A stretch of DNA of 64,000 nucleotides from Sphingomonadales bacterium (GTDB lineage Bacteria; Bacteroidota; Bacteroidia; Chitinophagales; Chitinophagaceae): the NCBI GenBank assembly GCA_016872195.1, contig VHAT01000004.1, positions 40,914 through 104,913 on the forward strand, written 5' to 3'. Of this stretch, positions 55,106 through 63,244 are shown in pieces. The notes under the pieces were generated by a model that saw nothing but the letters and a program-made list of their open reading frames with translations, made no database searches and was not told where the DNA came from. The translations under genes were made by a program, and so were the position numbers. Within the stretch, counting starts at the first letter, position 1. Each line of letters opens with the position of its first letter.

Positions 55106-55456
55106 GCAATTTTTTTTCAGCAATTGGAAATCAACCGATTTGGGACCGCTTTCGAGCTTGGCATGCCTTAAAAAAGGCCTGAAAACCCGTTAATTACACT
55201 AAACGCAGCAAAAGCCAGTTTATTGTTAAAATTCAATGTTTTTTTAAAAAAATCACAAAAAACAAAAATACGCCTCTATTATATTGATTTTAAGGCATTT
55301 GCATATATTCAAAATTATGCGGCCGCGGGGGCCAAATTCGATCAAACTACTTAAATTCGCACTCCTGCGGTTTAGGTCATTTGTTTTCAAGGCAATAACC
55401 GACCACCGGCAGCGTTAATTTCAGACTCCCACCCATGTGGGTCAATTGGTAAAACT
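55106..55456. other. Long divergent spacer between porV and gldJ
   Basis: About 350 bases with no gene that I can support. It is AT-rich and includes a T7A7 tract (55239-55252), likely bent DNA. A GC-rich patch with GCGGCCGC lies near 55319. CCCAC/GTGGG (55428-55441) forms a small hairpin just before gldJ. A one-mismatch TAAATTCG box is at 55352-55359, but no convincing gldJ promoter was found. Confidence 0.5.
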
Positions 55457-57022
55457 ATGGTTTATACTCTGCGTTTCCGTGTTGCAATTGTGCTCCTGGG
55501 CACCCTTTCTCTGCTTAGTTCCTGCAAGGGCAAAAGCATTTTTTCAAAGAAATCGCCGAAATCGTCCAACACCGGCTGGAACTACAACGAAAAAGGTGGT
55601 TTTCAGGTGGCCAAGGCCAAAGACCAGGCCAACGGACCCGGTCTTGTCTTTGTAGAAGGTGGTACCTACACGATGGGGCAGACCGAAGAGGACGTAATAG
55701 GCGATTGGAACAATATCCCCAGAAGGGTTTCGATCCCCTCCTTTTATATCGATCGTACCGAGGTAGCCAATGTGCACTATCGTGAGTACATCTTTTGGCT
55801 GACCAAGGTCTTTGACCCCACCGACCCCGAAAACCTAAAGATCGTAGAAGGCGCATTACCCGATACCCTGGTATGGAGAAGTGAACTTAGCTACAACGAA
55901 CCCTCGGTAGAGCTTTATTTCCGTCACCCCGCCTTTAATATGTACCCCGTTGTTGGCGTAAGTTGGAAGCAAGCCAAAGATTATTGCTTGTGGAGAACAG
56001 ACCGCTACAATGAAAAGACCCTTGTTGATAAGGGTTATATCAATAAAAATAATCTCAAGCCTGGCGCCCAACAGGGAGATAATAATTTCAATACCCGCTC
56101 TTATTTATTGGGATTGTACACAGCTCCTCCCGGTAAGGCCATGAAGCCCAGCAAGGGAAATGCTCCCAGCTTACCCTCCATCGAATCGGGCATTGTGAGT
56201 CCAGAGTACCGCCTTCCTTTTGAAGCCGAGTGGGAATATGCCGCTTATGGATTGATGGCACAAAACCCTCGCCCCAGTTTAAAAGAAGGAAAGCGTGGAG
56301 AAGAATTGCAATCGAATAAGCAGATCTACCCCTGGGCGCAAAATGTGAACGGACTTCGCGAGAATCGTAAAGGAAGTTTGCAGGGTCAATACTTTGCCAA
56401 CTTTAAGCGCGGATCGGGTGATAATGCAGGTGTATCGGGCGGTTTGAATGACCGTGCCTTCTATACTGCACCCGTTGAATCGTACTATCCCAATGGTTTT
56501 GGTCTTTACAATATGGCCGGTAACGTTAGTGAGTGGGTCGAAGACACCTATCGCCCCTTGTCAAGCCTTGACTTCGATGACCAACCAGCTCCTTTTAGAG
56601 GAAATAAATTCATGAAATTGTATGTGGCCGATTCGACCACATTGGATCCCACCAGCCGCTATGAGCGCGACAGCCTGGGCCGGGTAAAAATGTTGGAGGT
56701 CACCGCAAAGGATGCCAGCAAAAGAAGAAATTACCAGCGCGGTAATGTCATAGACTATTTGGACGGCGACTCCGTATCGGCTGCCAGTTATGCCTATGAA
56801 AATACAACCCTGATCGATCCGTTCCGCTCTAAGGTTTACAAGGGAGGAAGCTGGAACGACCGCGCCTATTGGCTGAGCCCCGGTGCCCGTCGTCATCTCG
56901 AAGAAGATCAGGCTGCGGCTACCATTGGATTTCGCTGCGCCATGAATCGTGTGGGCAGTCCCGAAATGGGAACTAAAAGAAGAACCGGTCTGTACTTCCC
57001 GACCCGTCGTCAAAAACGTTAA
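55457..57022 (+). CDS. gldJ: Gliding/type IX secretion lipoprotein GldJ
   Basis: Lipoprotein with a formylglycine-generating-enzyme-like fold, required for gliding and type IX secretion in Flavobacterium, where it stabilises GldK. The 521 residues start with a lipoprotein signal (lipobox LLSSC, Cys23). GPGLVFVEGGTYTMGQTEEDV, YPVVGVSWKQAKDYCLWR, PFEAEWEYAAYG, NMAGNVSEWVEDTYRP and YKGGSWNDRAYW define the fold. It is called GldJ, not GldK, because of the TGWNYNEKGGFQV lead, the length, the neighbours porV and murF, and the absence of gldLMN. It is likely structural rather than catalytic. Confidence 0.88.
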   Translation: MVYTLRFRVAIVLLGTLSLLSSCKGKSIFSKKSPKSSNTGWNYNEKGGFQVAKAKDQANGPGLVFVEGGTYTMGQTEEDVIGDWNNIPRRVSIPSFYIDRTEVANVHYREYIFWLTKVFDPTDPENLKIVEGALPDTLVWRSELSYNEPSVELYFRHPAFNMYPVVGVSWKQAKDYCLWRTDRYNEKTLVDKGYINKNNLKPGAQQGDNNFNTRSYLLGLYTAPPGKAMKPSKGNAPSLPSIESGIVSPEYRLPFEAEWEYAAYGLMAQNPRPSLKEGKRGEELQSNKQIYPWAQNVNGLRENRKGSLQGQYFANFKRGSGDNAGVSGGLNDRAFYTAPVESYYPNGFGLYNMAGNVSEWVEDTYRPLSSLDFDDQPAPFRGNKFMKLYVADSTTLDPTSRYERDSLGRVKMLEVTAKDASKRRNYQRGNVIDYLDGDSVSAASYAYENTTLIDPFRSKVYKGGSWNDRAYWLSPGARRHLEEDQAAATIGFRCAMNRVGSPEMGTKRRTGLYFPTRRQKR

Positions 57023-57042
57023 GCCACCTAAAGACATTTTTA

Positions 57043-57069
57043 AACCCTCCCCTTTCGGAGGGTTTTTTT
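57043..57069 (+). terminator. Rho-independent terminator after gldJ
   Basis: AACCCTCC (57043-57050) pairs with GGAGGGTT (57057-57064) over a 6-nt loop and runs into T7. Confidence 0.9.
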
Positions 57070-57082
57070 ATAACCAGCTGTT

Positions 57083-57090
57083 TACATTTG
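57083..57090 (+). promoter_or_regulatory. TACATTTG -7 box 4 nt before the murF ATG
   Basis: Full TAnnTTTG match directly after the gldJ terminator, with 4 nt to the ATG at 57095, so the murF transcript is probably leaderless. The -33 zone is a T-rich run. Confidence 0.5.
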
Positions 57091-57094
57091 CACT

Positions 57095-58411
57095 ATGTCT
57101 ATCGAATCGCTTTATGAACTGTACAGCGCGCATCGCCGCATTCAAACCGATACCCGCAAGCTGCAAGCAGGCGATCTTTTCTTTGCCCTAAAAGGAGATC
57201 GCTTCGATGGAAATGCCTTTGCAAAGCAAGCCCTGGAGGCCGGTGCCATTGCGGCCATCATAGACGACCCCAAGGCCTATATAGATACAAGAACCATTGT
57301 AGTAGAGGATGTACTGAAAACACTACAAGCACTGGCCCGCTATCATCGAGAGCAACTTCGCATCCCCGTTATTGCCATTACCGGCAGCAATGGCAAAACC
57401 ACGTCGAAAGAGTTGGTACACGCAGTACTGTCGACCCGTTTTAAAACCTATACCACAGAGGGCAATCTCAATAACCACATAGGAGTACCGCTTACACTGT
57501 TGCGAATAGGCGCCGATGCAGAAATGGCCGTAATTGAAATGGGAGCCAATCACCAACAAGAGATTGCCGGCTATTGCCAATATGCCTTGCCCACCTATGG
57601 TATCATTACCAACTGTGGCAAAGCCCACTTGGAAGGATTCGGCGGGGTCGAAGGGGTAAAAAAAGGCAAAGGCGAATTGTATGATCATTTGCGTACTGTC
57701 AACGGAAAGGCCTTTGTTATGTGGGACTATGATTATTTGCGCACCATGAGTCGGGGAATAGATGGTTGTATTACCTATGGAAGCCAAGAAGCCGATTATC
57801 AGGGACATATTGTACGCAAGAATGAATCGGATGCCGAGGCCCCTTTCTTACACGTACAGGTTACAAGAACTCCGCAGGATGATAGCCAAGACCGTTGCAA
57901 GATCAAGACCCAGCTGGTAGGAGATTATAATTTTGCCAATGTGATGCTGGCCGTGGCCATTGGGCGGCATTTTGGTGTACCCATGCAACAAATTGAGCAG
58001 GCCATTGCCGCGTATGCCCCTTCGAACAGCCGTTCCCAATTATTGAAGATAGGAACCAATACGATCATACTTGATGCGTATAATGCCAACCCCAGCAGCA
58101 TGCGGGTAGCCATCGAAAATTTTGCCGGGCTGCCCGGACCGAAAAAAATATTATTACTTGGCGCCATGGCCGAACTAGGAGAAGAAAGTCTTGCTGAACA
58201 CCGATCGATCGTGTCTCTGATCGGACAATACTCCTGGGAACAAGTAGCCTTGGTAGGGGGCGCTTTCAATCAAATAGAACATCCTTTTCTTCGCTTTGAT
58301 AATGCAATGGCCGCCGGGCAATGGTTACAACAACAACACCTTGAGCATTCGCATTTATTGATCAAAGGCAGCCGTAGTTCGCAGATGGAGTTGGTGCTGC
58401 AAAAAAACTAA
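57095..58411 (+). CDS. murF: UDP-N-acetylmuramoyl-tripeptide--D-Ala-D-Ala ligase
   Basis: ATP-dependent Mur ligase adding D-Ala-D-Ala to the peptidoglycan precursor. The 438 residues have the N-terminal substrate domain (QADGDLFFALKGDRFDG-like stretch at 25-42), the P-loop ITGSNGKTTSKELV, NNHIGVPLTLLR, EMGANHQQEI and the C-terminal domain with ILDAYNANPSSM. It is somewhat shorter than E. coli MurF (452). The TauE/SafE gene follows after 3 nt. Confidence 0.95.
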   Translation: MSIESLYELYSAHRRIQTDTRKLQAGDLFFALKGDRFDGNAFAKQALEAGAIAAIIDDPKAYIDTRTIVVEDVLKTLQALARYHREQLRIPVIAITGSNGKTTSKELVHAVLSTRFKTYTTEGNLNNHIGVPLTLLRIGADAEMAVIEMGANHQQEIAGYCQYALPTYGIITNCGKAHLEGFGGVEGVKKGKGELYDHLRTVNGKAFVMWDYDYLRTMSRGIDGCITYGSQEADYQGHIVRKNESDAEAPFLHVQVTRTPQDDSQDRCKIKTQLVGDYNFANVMLAVAIGRHFGVPMQQIEQAIAAYAPSNSRSQLLKIGTNTIILDAYNANPSSMRVAIENFAGLPGPKKILLLGAMAELGEESLAEHRSIVSLIGQYSWEQVALVGGAFNQIEHPFLRFDNAMAAGQWLQQQHLEHSHLLIKGSRSSQMELVLQKN

Positions 58412-58414
58412 CGC

Positions 58415-59245
58415 ATGATCATCACCCTGTCAATAGCACTTACGCCAGCCACCCTGGCGGGCTTGGCGGCCTCCCTAATAATTGGTCTCTCGTTAGGGCT
58501 GATCGGCGGCGGCGGGTCGATCTTGACCGTGCCTGTACTGGTCTATCTATTTGGCGTGGAGCCTGTGATGGCCACGGCCTATTCGCTTTTTATCGTAGGG
58601 CTTACCAGTGCCGTTGGCGTTTTTCCCAAATACAAAGAGGGATTGGTCGATGTACGAACAGGTTTGATCTTTGGTGCTCCCTCGATTGCGACCGTCTTTT
58701 TGACCCGCCAATGGCTGGTGCCCAACATCCCGAACACGATCTGGCAAATCAATGATTTTGTTCTTACCAAGAGCGTGATGCTGATGTTATTATTCGCCAT
58801 CTTGATGGTGGCCGCCTCGGTATCCATGATCCGAGACCCCAAAACAACATCAACCCAAAGCGAACTGTCATTCAATTATCCCTTGATCGTACTAGAAGGA
58901 GCCATCGTTGGAGTATTGACAGGACTTGTTGGAGCCGGTGGTGGTTTTTTAATTATTCCGGCCCTGGTATTACTGACCAAACTTCCTATGAAAAAAGCCG
59001 TGGGCACCTCGCTGCTCATCATCGCAGCCAAGTCGCTGATCGGTTTTACCAGTGATGCTTCGCAACAAACCATGGACTGGACCCTCTTACTAAGCATCAC
59101 GTTGATGGCCGTCGCCGGCCTTTTTGCCGGGAATGCGTTAAGTAAAAAGATAGAGGGGGGCAAACTGAAAAAAGGATTTGGATGGTTCGTACTTATAATG
59201 GGAGTTTATATTATCCTAAAGGAAACACTGGGCAAGCATGCCTGA
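58415..59245 (+). CDS. TauE/SafE family sulfite/organosulfur permease
   Basis: Membrane permease of the TauE/SafE family, often an exporter of sulfite or sulfonates. The 276 residues have about eight helices and the two internal repeats typical of the family (GLSLGLIGGGGSILTVPVLVYLFGV and GVLTGLVGAGGGFLIIPALVLLTKLPMKKAVGTSL). It begins 3 nt after murF but functionally belongs with the sulfur genes downstream. Confidence 0.88.
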   Translation: MIITLSIALTPATLAGLAASLIIGLSLGLIGGGGSILTVPVLVYLFGVEPVMATAYSLFIVGLTSAVGVFPKYKEGLVDVRTGLIFGAPSIATVFLTRQWLVPNIPNTIWQINDFVLTKSVMLMLLFAILMVAASVSMIRDPKTTSTQSELSFNYPLIVLEGAIVGVLTGLVGAGGGFLIIPALVLLTKLPMKKAVGTSLLIIAAKSLIGFTSDASQQTMDWTLLLSITLMAVAGLFAGNALSKKIEGGKLKKGFGWFVLIMGVYIILKETLGKHA

Positions 59246-59264
59246 TAAATCGGATCTCTATAAC

Positions 59265-59280
59265 TGTGACCCAGGTCACT
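59265..59280. promoter_or_regulatory. CRP/FNR-like palindromic operator before the persulfide dioxygenase gene
   Basis: TGTGACCCAGGTCACT contains a perfect 6-2-6 palindrome (GTGACC-CA-GGTCAC) and fits the CRP pattern TGTGA-N6-TCACA with one mismatch. A near-consensus -7 box (GAAATTTG, 59303-59310) lies downstream, putting the palindrome centre roughly 42 nt before the expected transcript start, as for a class II activator site. Confidence 0.5.
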
Positions 59281-59333
59281 AAGCGATTGATAAATTTTAT
59301 ACGAAATTTGCATTGACACACAAAATGAACAAA

Positions 59334-60752
59334 ATGAAAGTAGAACAGATCTATACAGGTTGCCTGGCACAGGGTGCTTATTACATAGAAAGTAATGGAG
59401 AAGCAGCGATCATTGATCCCCTTCGCGAAGTGGCCCCATACATTCAAAAGGCGCAGCGCAACAATGCGGTCATCAAATATGTTTTTGAAACGCATTTTCA
59501 TGCAGACTTTGTATCAGGTCATCTTGACCTGAGTAAAAAAACAGGAGCGCCTATTGTATACGGCCCCAATGCGCACCCCGCCTTTGAGACCATCATTGCT
59601 ACGGATGGACAAGAATTTAAAATAGGCGATCTGACCCTAAAGGTCTTGCACACGCCCGGACATACTATGGAAAGCACCTGCTACCTGCTGTTGGACCCGA
59701 GCGGAAAACCCCATGCTCTTTTTTCTGGTGATACACTTTTTATTGGAGATGTGGGTCGCCCGGATCTGGCCCAAAAAGTAGCCAGCGATCTCACCCAAGA
59801 AAAGCTGGCGGGTTATTTGTTCGACTCGCTTCGTAACAAGATCATGACACTGCCCGATGAAGTGATCGTTTATCCCGCTCATGGGGCCGGTAGTGCTTGC
59901 GGAAAGAATATGAGCAAAGAGACCACCGATACACTGGGCAATCAGAAAAAGACCAATTATGCGCTGAGGGCCAATATGACCAAAGAGGAATTCATAAAAG
60001 AAGTAACCGAAGGGTTGGCCGCTCCTCCCGCCTATTTTCCATTAAATGTAATGCTGAACATACAAGGATATGAGAGTATCGACACAGTACTCACTCGTGG
60101 CCAACAAGCCCTGAGCCCCGATGCCTTCGAAACAGCCGCTACCGAGACCGGTGCACTAATACTCGATACCCGTGCGCCCCAAACCTTTGCCAGCGGTTTC
60201 GTGCCCAACTCGATCAATATTGGGATCGATGGCCAATTTGCCCCATGGGTCGGCGCGATGATCCCCGATATCAAACAAGAGATCTTATTGGTTTGTGACG
60301 AAGGACGTGAAGAGGAAGTGATTACTCGACTTGCGCGAGTGGGTTATGATTACACGATCGGCTATTTGAAAGGCGGATTTGCGGCCTGGAAAGCGTCCGG
60401 TAAAGAGATCGACCAGATCGTCTCGATCGATGCCGATCAATTGGCACAGCTGCAAAAAGAAAATGCTGTTTCGATCCTGGATGTGCGCAAAAAAACAGAG
60501 TACTTGAGTGAGCATATACAAAATGTAGAAAATGCACCGCTCGATGTAATCAACGACAGCATGGCCAAGATCGACAAGAATAAGACCTACTATGTACATT
60601 GTGCAGGAGGCTACCGCTCGATGATCTTTACTTCTATTTTACGAGCACGCGGCTACGATAAACTGATCGATGTAAAAGGTGGGTTCAAGGCCATAAAGGA
60701 TAGCGGGAAGTTTATCCTTACCGATTATGTGTGCCCCTCTACCCTACTGTGA
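59334..60752 (+). CDS. Persulfide dioxygenase-rhodanese fusion (MBL fold)
   Basis: Sulfide/persulfide detoxification enzyme: an ETHE1-like metallo-beta-lactamase dioxygenase fused to two rhodanese domains, as in CstB-type proteins. From the ATG at 59334 it has 473 residues. Iron-site residues are His54, His56, Asp58, His63 (THFHADFVSGH), His110, Asp133 and His183. Rhodanese 1 (about 263-360) has CDEGRE, lacking the final Arg of the CxxGxR loop. Rhodanese 2 (about 366-473) has a full loop, HCAGGYRS with Cys423. ATG 59325 and TTG 59313 are alternative starts. Confidence 0.92.
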   Translation: MKVEQIYTGCLAQGAYYIESNGEAAIIDPLREVAPYIQKAQRNNAVIKYVFETHFHADFVSGHLDLSKKTGAPIVYGPNAHPAFETIIATDGQEFKIGDLTLKVLHTPGHTMESTCYLLLDPSGKPHALFSGDTLFIGDVGRPDLAQKVASDLTQEKLAGYLFDSLRNKIMTLPDEVIVYPAHGAGSACGKNMSKETTDTLGNQKKTNYALRANMTKEEFIKEVTEGLAAPPAYFPLNVMLNIQGYESIDTVLTRGQQALSPDAFETAATETGALILDTRAPQTFASGFVPNSINIGIDGQFAPWVGAMIPDIKQEILLVCDEGREEEVITRLARVGYDYTIGYLKGGFAAWKASGKEIDQIVSIDADQLAQLQKENAVSILDVRKKTEYLSEHIQNVENAPLDVINDSMAKIDKNKTYYVHCAGGYRSMIFTSILRARGYDKLIDVKGGFKAIKDSGKFILTDYVCPSTLL

Positions 60753-60758
60753 CAAACC

Positions 60759-61466
60759 GTGAAAAAACCGCTGCTGTTTTTTTTATTTCTTATAGTGTAT
60801 AACATAGCGTCTGCGCAAGACCGCCATGAAGCCTGGTTACGCGTAAACCTGATCCATTGGCAAACCCCCAAAAAGGCGATCGGCGTGGAGATGCACCAGC
60901 GGATGCAATCCAATTATAAGACCGGCGATAAGAACATGTTTCGTTATCCGCTAATCTCCCTAGTTCGTCCCTGGCTCTATTGGAAGCTCCGTAAAAACTG
61001 GACCCTCTCGTACAGTCCACTTTCTTATCACCGATTTACCACGCTAAAAGATATAACGGGTGAAACTGACCACTATACCGAACTGCGCAGCACCCTGGGT
61101 ATACAACAAACCAGTAAAATCGCTAACCTAACCAGTCGCAACCGAGCTTGGTACGAGCTTCGCTTTATTGATGTCGGGGGAACGGATTATCGATTCGCTA
61201 CCCGCATTCGGATACAAAATGTGTTGATCGTTCCACTATGGAAGCCCTCGCCCCATCAGCAACTGGGATACCAGGTATCCAATGAATTCTTTTGGGCCTT
61301 ACCATCCGGTTATGTCGGGTTTGATCATAACCGGCTTTACAATGCCCTGCAATGGAAGATCAACAAACATGAACTCAATATCGGATACCAGTGGAGTCTG
61401 CATAAAAATGGCACTGTGCTGTATGACCGAAGACAACTTTTTATCAATACCAGTTTTGAATTATAA
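60759..61466 (+). CDS. DUF2490 outer-membrane protein
   Basis: A 235-residue protein with a signal peptide (ends IASAQ) and a beta-barrel-like pattern of alternating aromatic strands ([38 protein letters not shown]), matching DUF2490. It starts with GTG at 60759, 6 nt after the fusion gene, and ends 11 nt before the first YeeE gene, so it is part of the sulfur operon. Function unknown; an outer-membrane pore is plausible. Confidence 0.78.
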   Translation: MKKPLLFFLFLIVYNIASAQDRHEAWLRVNLIHWQTPKKAIGVEMHQRMQSNYKTGDKNMFRYPLISLVRPWLYWKLRKNWTLSYSPLSYHRFTTLKDITGETDHYTELRSTLGIQQTSKIANLTSRNRAWYELRFIDVGGTDYRFATRIRIQNVLIVPLWKPSPHQQLGYQVSNEFFWALPSGYVGFDHNRLYNALQWKINKHELNIGYQWSLHKNGTVLYDRRQLFINTSFEL

Positions 61467-61477
61467 AATGAAACCCT

Positions 61478-62041
61478 ATGCCTGAATGGATCCTCAAACC
61501 CTGGCCCTGGTATGTAGCCGGGCCCTTGATCGGACTAACCGTACCGCTGTTATTACTACTAGGTAACAGAACCTTTGGTATCTCTTCTTCGCTTCGTCAT
61601 GTATGTGCCGCCTGCCTGCCGGCCAAGATCCCCTTCTTTACCTACGATTGGAAAAAAGAGATCTGGAATCTGTTCTTTGTAGCAGGGGTCTTGCTGGGAG
61701 GTATTCTTGCGGCTAACTTTTTGATAGACACCACCCCAATGGTCGTGCATCCTAAATTGGCCAGCGAGATGGCTACTTATGGGATCGATAATTACGACGG
61801 GCTTATTCCTTCGCAAGTATTTAACTGGCCCGCCTTACTTACAGCGCGTGGTTTTGTGTTGATGGTTGTAGGCGGATTCTTAGTAGGATTCGGAACCCGC
61901 TACGCCGGAGGATGCACCTCGGGGCATTCCATTATGGGGTTAAGCAATTTGCAATGGCCCTCGCTGGTCGCTACCTGTTGTTTTATGGCCGGCGGTTTTA
62001 TTATGGCCAACCTGATCTTACCCTTTTTGCTGAAACTATAA
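61478..62041 (+). CDS. YeeE/YedE half-transporter A (sulfur transport)
   Basis: Membrane protein of the YeeE/YedE (Sulf_transp) family; full-length members import thiosulfate through conserved cysteines. The 187 residues have about four helices and the key motif [15 protein letters not shown] with Cys146, Ser148 and His150. An extra Cys pair ([10 protein letters not shown]) lies at residues 43-46. It forms a half-transporter with the next gene, like PmpA/PmpB pairs. Confidence 0.87.
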   Translation: MPEWILKPWPWYVAGPLIGLTVPLLLLLGNRTFGISSSLRHVCAACLPAKIPFFTYDWKKEIWNLFFVAGVLLGGILAANFLIDTTPMVVHPKLASEMATYGIDNYDGLIPSQVFNWPALLTARGFVLMVVGGFLVGFGTRYAGGCTSGHSIMGLSNLQWPSLVATCCFMAGGFIMANLILPFLLKL

Positions 62042-62051
62042 ATTTTATTGT

Positions 62052-62546
62052 ATGCAAGAACCCATCAATACAGACTTTGAGGTACGCTCGCAAAATGCCA
62101 TGTGTGTAAATCAAAGTGAACTGAGTAGTCCTTTATCATCTAATATTAAATATTTACTGGCCGGCATTGTATTTGGCATCGTGCTGATCAAAGCAGAGGT
62201 GATCGCCTGGTTCAGAATTCAGGAAATGTTTCGCTTGCAAAGCTTTCATATGTATGGCGTAATCGGATCGGCCGTGGTAGTGGGTGCCATCAGTGTCTAC
62301 TTGATCAAGCGCTTTCAGTTAAAAACCATCGAAGGAGAATCCATTAAGATCGAAGAGAAAAACTTTAGCAAAGGACAGATCTTCGGTGGACTCCTTTTCG
62401 GTTTTGGTTGGGCCATGACCGGTGCTTGTCCGGGACCCTTATTCGCGCAGATCGGTACCGGAGCCTTGGTGGTGATCGTAACGTTGCTGAGTGCAATGGC
62501 CGGTACTTGGGTATATGGATTCGTAAGAGAAAAACTGCCACATTAA
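62052..62546 (+). CDS. YeeE/YedE half-transporter B (DUF6691)
   Basis: Second half of the split YeeE/YedE transporter. The 164 residues have an N-terminal soluble lead of about 30 residues, then three or four helices, and the conserved GWAMTGACPGPLFAQIG with Cys126, the partner of the CTSGH site in half A. It follows half A by 10 nt and precedes the DUF983 gene by 2 nt. Confidence 0.87.
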   Translation: MQEPINTDFEVRSQNAMCVNQSELSSPLSSNIKYLLAGIVFGIVLIKAEVIAWFRIQEMFRLQSFHMYGVIGSAVVVGAISVYLIKRFQLKTIEGESIKIEEKNFSKGQIFGGLLFGFGWAMTGACPGPLFAQIGTGALVVIVTLLSAMAGTWVYGFVREKLPH

Positions 62547-62548
62547 TT

Positions 62549-63007
62549 ATGCCGCTACAACAAAAACGAAACTATCTGGGGGCTACCCTGCAATGTCGTT
62601 GCCCACGGTGCCGCGAAGGAAAACTATTTAGTCGTGCTTTTAACTTTCGCTACCGCGGTAATCTGGATATGCCTCCTGCCTGCCCTGTTTGCGGACAACC
62701 CACCGAAATAGAGGTTGGATTTTACTACGGTACCGGTTATGTTAGCTATGCCCTTACCATTGCCTTGAGTGTATCGACGCTGGTAGCCTGGTGGGTGCTG
62801 ATCGGCTTTTCGACCAACGATAATCGATTTTTTTGGTGGATGGGTAGCAATGCCGTGTTGCTGGTTATACTACAACCCCTCATTATGCGCCTTAGCCGCA
62901 GCTTTTGGATCTCGTGGTTCGTCTCTTACGATCCGGACTGGAGAGAGCACGATTTGACCCAAGAAGACTTTGAGCGGCTGAATCGCGACCAGAGCGGCAA
63001 CTGGTAA
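62549..63007 (+). CDS. DUF983 membrane protein with zinc-ribbon
   Basis: A 152-residue DUF983 protein. The N-terminus has a probable zinc ribbon (Cys16, 18, 21, then Cys45 and Cys48 in CPVCGQ), followed by two membrane helices (about 62-82 and 93-110) and a C-terminal acidic tail. The ATG at 62549 is 2 nt after half-transporter B; the open frame further upstream overlaps that gene. In proteobacteria DUF983 genes lie near cytochrome oxidase genes; the role here is unknown. Confidence 0.83.
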   Translation: MPLQQKRNYLGATLQCRCPRCREGKLFSRAFNFRYRGNLDMPPACPVCGQPTEIEVGFYYGTGYVSYALTIALSVSTLVAWWVLIGFSTNDNRFFWWMGSNAVLLVILQPLIMRLSRSFWISWFVSYDPDWREHDLTQEDFERLNRDQSGNW

Positions 63008-63022
63008 CCCACTGGTTTTCCT

Positions 63023-63030
63023 TATTTTTG
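63023..63030 (+). promoter_or_regulatory. TATTTTTG -7 box for tRNA-Ser
   Basis: Full TAnnTTTG match ending 9 nt before the first base of the tRNA, which suits the short leader of a tRNA precursor. Confidence 0.5.
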
Positions 63031-63039
63031 CCCCCCTTT

Positions 63040-63127
63040 GGAGACTTGTCCGAGTGGTTGAAGGAGCACGCCTGGAAAGTGTGTATACCCCTAAAGGGTA
63101 TCGAGGGTTCGAATCCCTCAGTCTCCG
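63040..63127 (+). tRNA. tRNA-Ser (anticodon GGA)
   Basis: An 88-nt class II tRNA. The acceptor arms GGAGACT (63040-63046) and AGTCTCC (63120-63126) pair perfectly, with discriminator G at 63127; CCA is not encoded. The anticodon stem is CACGC/GTGTG with loop CTGGAAA, anticodon GGA at 63074-63076. A long variable arm (ACCCC...GGGT) and the T-arm GAGGGTTCGAATCCCTC are intact. This is a serine tRNA, a gene class often used as an integration site. Confidence 0.97.
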
Positions 63128-63136
63128 CTAAAATGA

Positions 63137-63175
63137 AGCGTAATTAACTGATATTCTGTTAGTTGCGCTTTTTTT
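63137..63175 (+). terminator. Terminator after tRNA-Ser
   Basis: AGCGTAATTAAC (63137-63148) pairs with GTTAGTTGCGCT (63158-63169) with two G-U pairs over a 9-nt loop and is followed by a T-run. Confidence 0.85.
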
Positions 63176-63244
63176 GTTGGATTTTAGTCCACCGATTAAG
63201 GAAATTCATGAATTAAAACCCCCTTTTACAGTAATTGCAAAATA

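Noticed and set aside
55165..55182. GCCTT-AAAA-AAGGC hairpin as a terminator
   Set aside because: Only five base pairs, no proper T-run, and no gene ends there.
55457..57022. Assignment as GldK/PorK
   Set aside because: The N-terminal pattern, length, porV/murF neighbours and absence of gldLMN fit GldJ better.
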